Assembly (NCBI GenBank): GCA_045654205.1
Contig: JAZOMZ010000022.1
Location: 1 to 29,285 of the forward strand
Direction: 5' to 3'
DNA: 29,285 bases
Source: Enterocola sp045654205
Lineage (GTDB): Bacteria > Bacteroidota > Bacteroidia > Bacteroidales > Paludibacteraceae
The notes beneath the pieces are model-generated. The model worked only from the letters and a program-made list of their open reading frames with translations, did not search any database and had not been told where the DNA came from. Shown here in pieces: positions 1-6,888 of this stretch (position 1 is the stretch's first letter; every line of letters starts with the position of its first letter). A program made the translations under genes and the position numbers.

Positions 1-27
1 GCGTAACGCAGAAGTACGCTTTTTATT
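1..27 (+). terminator. Possible terminator hairpin cut by the left edge
   Basis: GCGTA at 1-5 is complementary to TACGC at 15-19, and TTTTT follows directly. This is the form of an intrinsic terminator on the plus strand whose stem may extend beyond the window. The stretch 28-138 is AT-rich and I see no gene in it. Confidence 0.35.
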
Positions 28-138
28 CAGTTCAAATGCAAAAATAGTAAAAAATTTAATATCAATCCTATGACCCCTAAATAATTAAGAAATTTAATCT
101 AAAGATTAAGAATAATAGTTGAACTATAAAACAACAAA

Positions 139-175
139 AGGTGGGTGACTCGCTTGTCACCCACCTCACTTTTTT
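139..175. terminator. Strong intrinsic terminator, probably bidirectional
   Basis: A perfect 11-bp GC-rich stem (139-149 with 156-166) with a six-base loop is followed on the plus strand by a T-run at 170-175 and on the minus strand by a T-rich stretch. On the minus strand it lies about 150 bp past the end of the small outer-membrane protein gene, so it is the likely end of the three-gene surface-protein operon. Confidence 0.75.
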
Positions 176-190
176 ATTAGTACTTTTATC

Positions 191-310
191 GAATAGCATT
201 AAGCTATTCTTGGGAATTCCAAAGAAATCTTTGGATATTTCTCTAATTAACTTACAATTTGATTTGTTTTAAGCAAATCTAACATCTCGGGAGCCCGAGA
301 TATTAGATTT
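191..310. other. Cluster of hairpins in the 3' region of the surface operon
   Basis: Three inverted repeats lie in a row: 191-197 with 203-209, 219-225 with 228-234, and a long one with 275-282 pairing 303-310 and 284-291 pairing 294-301, with a single C/A mismatch between the two blocks. The long hairpin starts 12 bp past the stop codon of the adjacent gene and has a poor T-tract. It may stabilise the 3' end of the mRNA or belong to a 3' UTR RNA. No coding potential was seen here. Confidence 0.5.
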
Positions 311-321
311 ACATTTAAACT

Positions 322-813
322 TTAGAAGATATAACGTGCACCTACTGCGATAGCACCTGAATATAGACCATCAGCATAGAAGTCTACACCATATTTGTTG
401 CCTTCAACACCAATAAGTGGACGCCAGTCTACAGAAAGTTGTAGTGGGAAATCAAAGTTGTATTCAACACCGATACGTCCAACAACGCCACCGAATGCAT
501 ATGGATAATACCACCATGTACCCCAGTCGTAACCTACACCAGCACCTACACCAGCATACCAATTGAATTTACCTTTGCTTACTTTTGGAAATTCTAAACC
601 ACCTGGGTTGATCCAATCGTAAGTAGCAGCAGCTTCAATAGCATTGAAACCAGGAAGACCAACTTCCACTTCAACCATATTTTTCTCGCCCATGCTGTGT
701 TGATAAGAAGCAGCAGCACCATAACCAATACGTAAACCTACTGCGCGTGGTTGAGCGAATGCTGCAGTAGCCATTGCTACTGCAAATACAAATAATAAAG
801 TAATCTTTTTCAT
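322..813 (-). CDS. Small outer-membrane beta-barrel protein
   Basis: This 163-residue protein has a clear Sec signal peptide (MKKITLLF, hydrophobic core, AFA/Q near residue 20). The rest is alternating aromatic and polar residues with many glycines, and it ends in aromatic-terminated strands (ARYIF), which is typical of an eight-stranded barrel of the OmpA/OmpX-like size class in Bacteroidetes. It lies 45 bp downstream of the surface-protein gene at 859-3168 with no visible promoter between them, so co-transcription is likely. The family assignment rests on general features only, and its exact role is unknown. Confidence 0.7.
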   Translation of the reverse strand: MKKITLLFVFAVAMATAAFAQPRAVGLRIGYGAAASYQHSMGEKNMVEVEVGLPGFNAIEAAATYDWINPGGLEFPKVSKGKFNWYAGVGAGVGYDWGTWWYYPYAFGGVVGRIGVEYNFDFPLQLSVDWRPLIGVEGNKYGVDFYADGLYSGAIAVGARYIF

Positions 814-858
814 AACAATAATAAATTAAACGTTTATAAATAAGTTAATAAATAGAAA

Positions 859-3168
859 TTACCAAACACTAATTAGGCGATTGCCTTTTTCTGTTTTTAC
901 AATGTAAATACCTTCAAGAGCACCATTTAGGTGTGTTACGTCTACACCTGTTGTTGTGTAGATTTGGAATGCTTCTTCGCAATAGATAGTGTGTTCGCTG
1001 GCATAAGCTTTTATAGCTTCTGCTTCTACCTCGTCTATTCCTACATAATCTCTGTGAATAACAGGACGAATTACTAAACCATCAGTACGTGATGCATAAT
1101 CATTATCTTCTGAGTCAATATAAGTTAGACTAAATACGAGTTTATTGGCTTTACTATTAGTATCATCATATAAAGTTGAAGTCCAGTAAGAACCTCCATT
1201 ACCCCTTTCGTCGTGATCTGTACCTTTCCATTCTTCGGCTCCAGGCAAGAAGATAGCATTTCCATTTGGACCTGTTATGAAATAACCTTTCACACCATAG
1301 TAATATCCAAATTCAGTAGTACATTCTCTAAGCAGTTCTTGGGTTGCTAATTTAGAAGGAATATGCCATTTACTTCCTAAGGCAACATTAGCGGCATCAT
1401 CATTTGGTTCTAGTGTATTTCTGAAGTCTATTAATCCATAATAATCATCAGTTACATACTTAATGTACTCATTGTTCTTAAGTAGATTTGCCCATCTATA
1501 GGTTTCGTATGAATAGTCTTCTTTAGGTTCCACTTCACCCCAAGCGAAGTGGAGGCCTTCATCTTCCGGCTTATCTGCACCTAGATTTTTGACAGCCCAA
1601 CACAAACCACTTGGAAGTCCTAAATCAACATAATCTTTATCCCAAGCATCACCAGGAGGAACTAACTTATAATATGTATTCCAATTTGCATCTTCCAAAT
1701 AAGCCATTACCTTGAAGCCTTGTGGAATCTGTATATTATTTTGAGTATTCCAAGAATACTCACCTATGCCTACCACTATAATTGGGTTTTCTACATTACC
1801 TAAACAATAATAATAGTAGTCGTCTTCATCAGTTTCTTCTTTAGGACTTAATGTAGCTACAAATACACCTGGAGACTCTTCTATCATTACTTCTGAAACT
1901 TCATCATCCCAATAAGGTACATATCTTACATACCAAGTCATCATTTCTTCTATACTTTCATACCAAACACCATTTGCATAATAAGGAGTTTTAGTGATGT
2001 CCACATCTTCAAAACTGAAACTCTTAGAAAAACCATCCCTCACATAAGGAATCTTATCTTTATCGCGAACCTCAAATTTGTAAATATCAAGACCATAGAT
2101 TTTTTGTTCTAGTTTTTCTGGAACTAAATCGACATCAATACTAGAGTTCCATACTGGTTGATATGACTCAATTTCTTCTAGGTTTGGTTCATAAGAATTA
2201 TCTGTTTTCACCCATTCTAGATCTGGTTCATATTCTATACCTGTATTCACCCAGTAGAAATAACCTATAAGAGGATATTCTGCATAAGGGCTTGGGTCTG
2301 GTTCAGGTTCAGGTTCTGGTTCTGGCTCAGGTTCTGGTTCTGGCTCTGGTTCAGGTTCTGGTTCTGGGGTAGGATCTGGAGTTGGCTCGTCTCCTGGACC
2401 TGGTTCTGGCTCTGGGTCTGGTGCAACAGTGCTTTTTGTTAGCAATAATGTTGCAGTCCAATCTGATGTAAATGTTACTTTCACATCGAATACATCGCCG
2501 GCTTTCCAGTCTCCTTCTTCTGGATAAACTGCTGCAAAATTAGATTCTCCTTTAGTTAATAAATATGGTTGACTTAGAACTATATAATTACCATTCCAAC
2601 CAAAGTCTATGGTATTAAAGTTTCCATTTCCACCTATCTTTAAATAGAATTCATAGCCTGGAACTGTATATGTTCCTGTATAAATACCATTACCTTCAAA
2701 AGTTAATTTAGAAACAAACTTCTCTCCATTTGCAGGAGAATATTCCGCCAACGACACTCCTTGGTCTTTAGAAAGGTCAAATAGATTTGCAGAGGTAGCA
2801 CCTGTAATTTTTAGCTTAGCCGTAGATACGGTAAATTCAATTTTAGAAATTTTTATTTTACCTACTGCATTTAAGTTACCACCACCTTTTACTAAAGTAT
2901 AAGACTTACCAGCTTCTACTTGTAAGTTTCCGCCATAATTATAAACGTTCCAAGTAGGGTCTGATAGTTTAAAGTTTCCAGATAGTTCAATTTCACTTCC
3001 AGATGGATATGTTGCCACATAATAATCGCCATCTGTAGTGGTTAACTCATTTTCTGGCAAATGCTCCCAATTTGAGAAACCACCAACTAAATATAGTTGT
3101 GTATTTGCCGCCATAAGTGCACTAAGTGCACCAACCATAGCTATTAATAATGTAAAGATTCTTTTCAT
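859..3168 (-). CDS. Secreted modular surface protein with paralogous-domain region and T9SS-type C-terminus
   Basis: The reading frame is open from 3192, but the start at 3168 (MKRIFTLL) is preferred because it begins directly with a signal peptide and matches the start of the upstream neighbour. Parts of the 769 residues: signal peptide 1-21; a beta module at about 22-245 (starting LYLVGGFSNWE) that is also present in the neighbour; a Pro-Glu repeat linker at about 246-294; a region ending PYYANGVWYE that resembles a diverged CBM26-like starch-binding module; a Fibrobacter succinogenes major paralogous domain at about 510-705 (YVDLGLPSGLCWA, AWGEVEP, WHIPS); and a C-terminal tail ending GIYIVKTEKGNRLISVW, typical of type A T9SS sorting domains. 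It is probably exposed on the cell surface and may bind glycan. No catalytic motif was recognised. Confidence 0.72.
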   Translation of the reverse strand: MKRIFTLLIAMVGALSALMAANTQLYLVGGFSNWEHLPENELTTTDGDYYVATYPSGSEIELSGNFKLSDPTWNVYNYGGNLQVEAGKSYTLVKGGGNLNAVGKIKISKIEFTVSTAKLKITGATSANLFDLSKDQGVSLAEYSPANGEKFVSKLTFEGNGIYTGTYTVPGYEFYLKIGGNGNFNTIDFGWNGNYIVLSQPYLLTKGESNFAAVYPEEGDWKAGDVFDVKVTFTSDWTATLLLTKSTVAPDPEPEPGPGDEPTPDPTPEPEPEPEPEPEPEPEPEPEPEPDPSPYAEYPLIGYFYWVNTGIEYEPDLEWVKTDNSYEPNLEEIESYQPVWNSSIDVDLVPEKLEQKIYGLDIYKFEVRDKDKIPYVRDGFSKSFSFEDVDITKTPYYANGVWYESIEEMMTWYVRYVPYWDDEVSEVMIEESPGVFVATLSPKEETDEDDYYYYCLGNVENPIIVVGIGEYSWNTQNNIQIPQGFKVMAYLEDANWNTYYKLVPPGDAWDKDYVDLGLPSGLCWAVKNLGADKPEDEGLHFAWGEVEPKEDYSYETYRWANLLKNNEYIKYVTDDYYGLIDFRNTLEPNDDAANVALGSKWHIPSKLATQELLRECTTEFGYYYGVKGYFITGPNGNAIFLPGAEEWKGTDHDERGNGGSYWTSTLYDDTNSKANKLVFSLTYIDSEDNDYASRTDGLVIRPVIHRDYVGIDEVEAEAIKAYASEHTIYCEEAFQIYTTTGVDVTHLNGALEGIYIVKTEKGNRLISVW
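2285..2430 (-). repeat. In-frame hexanucleotide repeat encoding a Pro-Glu linker
   Basis: Units close to GGTTCT/GGTTCA/GGCTCT on the plus strand repeat many times and encode about 40 residues of alternating Pro and Glu/Asp. The six-base unit keeps the reading frame when copy number changes, so it would vary linker length rather than switch the gene off. Shorter Pro-rich linkers of the same style occur in the upstream gene near 4090-4130, 4455-4500 and 5180-5220. Confidence 0.8.
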
Positions 3169-3207
3169 AAGCATATAATTTATGTTATTCATTCACTTAA
3201 TCTTAAA

Positions 3208-6171
3208 TTACCAAACACTTATTAGGCGATTGCCCTTTTCTGTTTTCACAATATAAACACCTTGTAGAGAACCATTTTGTGATGTAATATTTACACCTGC
3301 AAGATCATAGATTTCAAACTCTACTTCTGAATATATAGTACCTTCTTTAGCGTAAATCATTACTGCTGATACTTCTTCTACAGACACATTGGTATCATCA
3401 TCTGGAGTACCTGGATTAACTGGGTCGGTTGTTCCACCTTGTTTCACTGCTGTAACAGTAAAGTCTGGATTGTCGTAATCACCATTGAATACAATAGTAA
3501 TATCATATATGCCGGCTTCTGCTACTTCTGCAGAAATATGTTTTTCAAATACTGCATAATTACAGTTTCCTATTATTCTGTAATTAACAAAACCAAAATC
3601 ATTACCTTCTAAGATTTGAATGTTTTCAGTATATTTTAGTGTATTGTTATTTGCTGCAGTAAATCTATTTTCTAGCAAACATTCATCTGTATTTGCTACT
3701 GAGAAGTAGTCTATTTTTACTTTTCCAAAGTTTCCAGAAGGAGTGGTAAGAGTAATTTTGCCATCTGCAGAATCTATCTTAATTGTAACATCTGCAGCAT
3801 TTGATAGTGAAAAGGCAATATTTCCACCATTTTGTATTGTATAGCCTGCTGAAGAATTTACTTTATCAAGAAACTCTCCTCCAAGCCATTGTTGAGGCGC
3901 AGTATTAACTACTACTTTAAAGCTCCATGTACCAGCAGGCACATTAGAATATGTGATTTCAAAAATGCCATCTTTATCTGCATCTTTCATTCTATTCGCT
4001 TCTGCAGAAGGATTCCATTCAATACCATTACACCATATACCTGTAGCGTCGCTACCACCATTACCTGCTACAATGAATGCAGGCACTGCTGGGTCTGGCT
4101 CTGGTTCTGGTTCAGGGTCTGGAGTTGGGTCAACTGTTCCACCACCATTGGTATCAAAGATCAAGGTTTCATACCAAACACCATCATAGAAATAAGGTTT
4201 TGACGCTTCGAATGTTAGGTCGTCTGTTTGATTACCTACTCCGCCATTGCCATTGTTGAAGATAATACGGTCTGCCAAACTTGAGTCAAAGGTATATGAG
4301 TAAACATCATTTCCATCCACTGTTTTATCTAGTTTTGTAGCAGCTTCACCTGACCAAGCAAGAATTGGTGTACCTGTTGCAAAATCCCATACATACGCAT
4401 TAACAGCAGACCAACCTGTTTTATTTACATAATATAATGTAATCTCACCACCAGGAGTTGGTTCTGGTTCTGGCTTAGGGTCTGGTGTTGGATTTGTACC
4501 TGCCTCTTGCACATTTATAAGGATACTTGAATTCCAATCTTTATCAAATAATACAAGAATATTTAGCACATCACCCACTTTATAATCGCCCTCAATTGTA
4601 AAGCCTTCGTAGGCACCTTTGACCATATCGTAAACGAATTTAGGCATCACTGGTTGACCATTTGTACCATAGTCAATCACATTGAAGTTTGTCAAACCAC
4701 CAATTTTTGCAGTAACGCCAAGTTCTGTTACGGTGTATGTACCAGTATATTGAGCAGTATTATATTCAGCATTATAACTATGTGTTAGTGGCACATACAC
4801 AGGACTTGCACCCCTTGGATTTACCACGAATGCAACACCTTGGTCTGTGGTTGTATCAAATTCATTTGAAGATGTAGTACCAGTAATTTTTAGCACACCT
4901 GTAGATAAGGTAAACTCTACTTTAGAAGCTTTAATTTTTCCTGCTGTATCAAGATTTGCTCCACCTGCAGTCAACGTATAAGACTTGCCTGCTTCTACTA
5001 CAAATGCTCCACCATAATTTACACTCCAATCTTCATTTGAAATTTTGAAGTTTCCTGAAATTGTTATCTCATTACCTGCTGAATAGTTTGCCACATAATA
5101 GTTACCATCGGCAGAGGTTAGTTTGTATGTGTCGTTTAGTTCCCAATTATTGAAACCGCCTTTCACATATAAAGGTGCCACAGTTGTGTCTGGTGTTGGA
5201 GTTGGTGTTGGTGTAGTACCTGAGTTACCACCATTATTATCACCCTCTTCGTCTATTACACATTCTACATATTTAAAGCTACCAAATATATTATGCAAAT
5301 CATAATCTTCCTTAGATGCACAAGGCACATATAAATAGGCATTATAATTAGAGAAAGAAGTTGAATATACTGTTGGCACTGTAGTAGCATAACAGGTTAC
5401 CTTTTTTAGATTATTACATCCTTTAAAAGCTTCAATACCTATCTTTTGAACACTACTACCCATTTTTACTGACGTCAAAGATGTACAATTGATAAAAGCA
5501 TAAGCACTAATAGATGTTGCTGATGTTATATTTGCCTCTGTCAATAACTCTCCATTTATATAAAGATCTGTAGCATCATGAAGTGGGTTTGCGTATTTAT
5601 TCGCAAAATTAATTTTTGCCCATGAATCTGCAGTACCTTTATAGTGCACTTCTGCACCCTCATCTAATGAACTACTTATTGCACACCCAAAGGCATCGGT
5701 TCCTACTTTAGTAAGACCAGAACCTAAAGTAATATGTCTTAATATAACCTTAGGATAGTTATTGCCATTTATATTTAAATAATTTGCAAACACAGAATTT
5801 CCTATCGTAGTAACAGTATTGGGAAATTCAATTGAGGTTAAAGAACCGCAACCATAAAACGCTTGTTCACCTATTCCTTGAATACCCTCAGCTATTTTAA
5901 TAGAAGTCATGTTTACGCATCCATAGAAAGCGTATTCTCCTATAGACAAAACTTTATAACTTACGCCATTATAAGTTATAGACGCTGGAATGTTTACTGA
6001 ACCTGAATATTCACCATCATAAGAATCATAGTCTTCTCCCCTATAAGTTACCTCAGCAGTTTTATTAGTAGTATCCAAATTATAGTAGATACCATTCACT
6101 TCTGCATCATGTGCCATTAGCGTACTAAAAACGCTCAAGCACAATATTAATAATGTGTAAAATCTTTTCAT
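3208..6171 (-). CDS. BspA-like leucine-rich repeat surface protein with carbohydrate-binding-like modules
   Basis: The 987 residues begin with a signal peptide (MKRFYTLLILCLSVF). A BspA-type LRR_5 region at about 20-300 shows repeats such as IGEYAFYGC and IGEQAFYGC. A Pro/Thr linker follows, then a beta module at about 332-560 homologous to the N-terminal module of the downstream gene (KGGFNNWE, NFKIS, SYTL). Next come a CBM26-like module at about 576-670 (LYYVNKTGWSAVNAYVWD, YFYDGVWYE) and an X25/pullulanase-like module at about 697-812. The C-terminal tail ends VYIVKTEKGNRLISVW, as in T9SS cargo. It is likely exported by T9SS and surface attached, with roles in adhesion or alpha-glucan binding. 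The gap to the downstream gene is 39 bp, which suggests an operon. No promoter consensus was seen between 6172 and 6254; the nearest is that of the RNA candidate at 6254-6530. Confidence 0.78.
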   Translation of the reverse strand: MKRFYTLLILCLSVFSTLMAHDAEVNGIYYNLDTTNKTAEVTYRGEDYDSYDGEYSGSVNIPASITYNGVSYKVLSIGEYAFYGCVNMTSIKIAEGIQGIGEQAFYGCGSLTSIEFPNTVTTIGNSVFANYLNINGNNYPKVILRHITLGSGLTKVGTDAFGCAISSSLDEGAEVHYKGTADSWAKINFANKYANPLHDATDLYINGELLTEANITSATSISAYAFINCTSLTSVKMGSSVQKIGIEAFKGCNNLKKVTCYATTVPTVYSTSFSNYNAYLYVPCASKEDYDLHNIFGSFKYVECVIDEEGDNNGGNSGTTPTPTPTPDTTVAPLYVKGGFNNWELNDTYKLTSADGNYYVANYSAGNEITISGNFKISNEDWSVNYGGAFVVEAGKSYTLTAGGANLDTAGKIKASKVEFTLSTGVLKITGTTSSNEFDTTTDQGVAFVVNPRGASPVYVPLTHSYNAEYNTAQYTGTYTVTELGVTAKIGGLTNFNVIDYGTNGQPVMPKFVYDMVKGAYEGFTIEGDYKVGDVLNILVLFDKDWNSSILINVQEAGTNPTPDPKPEPEPTPGGEITLYYVNKTGWSAVNAYVWDFATGTPILAWSGEAATKLDKTVDGNDVYSYTFDSSLADRIIFNNGNGGVGNQTDDLTFEASKPYFYDGVWYETLIFDTNGGGTVDPTPDPEPEPEPDPAVPAFIVAGNGGSDATGIWCNGIEWNPSAEANRMKDADKDGIFEITYSNVPAGTWSFKVVVNTAPQQWLGGEFLDKVNSSAGYTIQNGGNIAFSLSNAADVTIKIDSADGKITLTTPSGNFGKVKIDYFSVANTDECLLENRFTAANNNTLKYTENIQILEGNDFGFVNYRIIGNCNYAVFEKHISAEVAEAGIYDITIVFNGDYDNPDFTVTAVKQGGTTDPVNPGTPDDDTNVSVEEVSAVMIYAKEGTIYSEVEFEIYDLAGVNITSQNGSLQGVYIVKTEKGNRLISVW

Positions 6172-6253
6172 AAGTATGAATTTTAAAGTTATTGGTTTTG
6201 AGATTAACCATAGAAGACGGCTAAAGGAGGGATTTATGCTTATGTATAGAAAT

Positions 6254-6530
6254 AAAAAAAGCGGGACCCCATCGTTGCAGTTCCGCTACTGAGGCCCTCG
6301 CATTGCCCACAAACTAGAAACTGGCAACACGAAGCCCACGCCGTATGTAGTAGGTATGGATACACCACACCTATATATACACACTCGTAGGACATCTTTC
6401 GGTTGCTTTGTAGGTAGTTTGTTTAAGAATTTGCGAGATTCCAGTAGACCACTACAAAACGTCTAAAGACGTCTAATATGTAATATTAAGCCCACCTCAC
6501 GAAACTATACTCCCATAGTACGGCGTGAAC
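6254..6530 (-). ncRNA. Structured RNA candidate, about 277 nt, promoter and terminator bounded
   Basis: A consensus promoter lies immediately upstream, and on the minus strand the RNA ends in a GC-rich hairpin (6261-6267 with 6280-6286, one mismatch) followed by seven T. Long-range complementarity of 9 bp (6519-6527 with 6337-6345) joins its 5' end to a segment about 185 nt downstream. Local stems are 6351-6359 with 6365-6373 (9 bp, one G-U), 6459-6464 with 6467-6472, and 6303-6307 with 6323-6327. There is no convincing ORF. It could be a free-standing RNA (6S-like, or of the Bacteroidales-1 type) or a terminator-containing leader of the LRR gene that starts 83 bp further on. The class is not identified. 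Confidence 0.6.
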
Positions 6531-6536
6531 GTTTTA

Positions 6537-6567
6537 CAAATGTATAACATTTTTTAATATCTTCAAA
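6537..6567 (-). promoter_or_regulatory. Consensus Bacteroidetes promoter of the structured RNA
   Basis: Read on the minus strand, TTTG (6564-6567), 19 bp, then TACATTTG (6537-6544) matches the TTTG/TAnnTTTG consensus. It predicts a start near 6530, just before the 5' strand of the long closing stem. Confidence 0.75.
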
Positions 6568-6606
6568 CGTTTTAAAAGATTTTTTTCACGTCAAAATAAA
6601 TTTTGT

Positions 6607-6655
6607 TATCTTTGTGTCACTGCAAAAACTGCGACAGGTTGTCGCAGTTTTTTTT
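6607..6655 (+). other. Very short promoter-plus-terminator unit
   Basis: TATCTTTG at 6607-6614 fits the -7 element, with only a TTTT at 6583-6586 for the upstream element. It is followed within about 10 bp by a perfect 11-bp hairpin (6625-6635 with 6641-6651) and a T-run to 6655. A transcript from here would be only about 35 nt. The hairpin could instead protect the downstream TPP unit from read-through. Confidence 0.45.
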
Positions 6656-6680
6656 GATGCTTAAATATTAAGTAATATTT

Positions 6681-6712
6681 TTTGGCTCAAATACAAATTT
6701 TATATACTTTTG
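6681..6712 (+). promoter_or_regulatory. Consensus promoter of the TPP-riboswitch transcript
   Basis: TTTG (6681-6684), a 20-bp spacer and TACTTTTG (6705-6712) match the Bacteroidetes promoter consensus exactly. Transcription should start near 6719, about 50 nt before the riboswitch core and 170 nt before the receptor start codon. Confidence 0.82.
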
Positions 6713-6764
6713 CACTGTGAACAATTTGTAGTAGCTGCAGATATTGCAAACTGTTTGCTGTGTT

Positions 6765-6850
6765 AGTTAACGGGGTGCCTTACTTTCAGGCTGAGATCAA
6801 ACCCATTGTACTGGATACGGATAATGCCGATACCAGGAGGGATGCAGAAA
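6765..6850 (+). promoter_or_regulatory. TPP (thiamin pyrophosphate) riboswitch, THI element
   Basis: The conserved core is present in order: GGGGTGCC (6772-6779), GGCTGAGAT (6789-6797), ACCC (6801-6804), CTGGAT (6811-6816), GGATAATGCC (6819-6828), ACCAGGAGGGA ending near 6842. It binds thiamin pyrophosphate and normally turns expression off when TPP is plentiful. No terminator is seen between it and the ATG at 6889, so control is probably at translation. ACCCC at 6857-6861 could pair with GGGGT at 6772-6776 and compete with the P2 helix, which offers a possible switching partner. Confidence 0.93.
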
Positions 6851-6888
6851 TATGTGACCCCATATTCTGTAATTTTACTAAAAATTTT

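Noticed and set aside
1..22. Resemblance of the first bases to a cDNA adapter (AACGCAGA-AGTAC)
   Set aside because: There is an extra base and no poly-T of the expected kind. The stretch is better read as a terminator hairpin with GCGTA/TACGC arms, though a trimming artefact cannot be excluded.
3889..4259. Several plus-strand open frames rich in Gly-Ser
   Set aside because: They are the opposite strand of the Pro-Glu linker and of domain codons in the LRR protein gene. No promoter or family match was seen.
6254..6530. tmRNA, RNase P RNA or SRP RNA
   Set aside because: I found no tag reading frame with CCA end, no GAGGAAAGTCC-type RNase P box and no GGAAGCA-type SRP loop on either strand.
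6760..6888. A longer TonB-receptor start at 6760
   Set aside because: The extra 43 codons lie across the TPP riboswitch, and the encoded peptide precedes a perfect signal peptide that starts at 6889.
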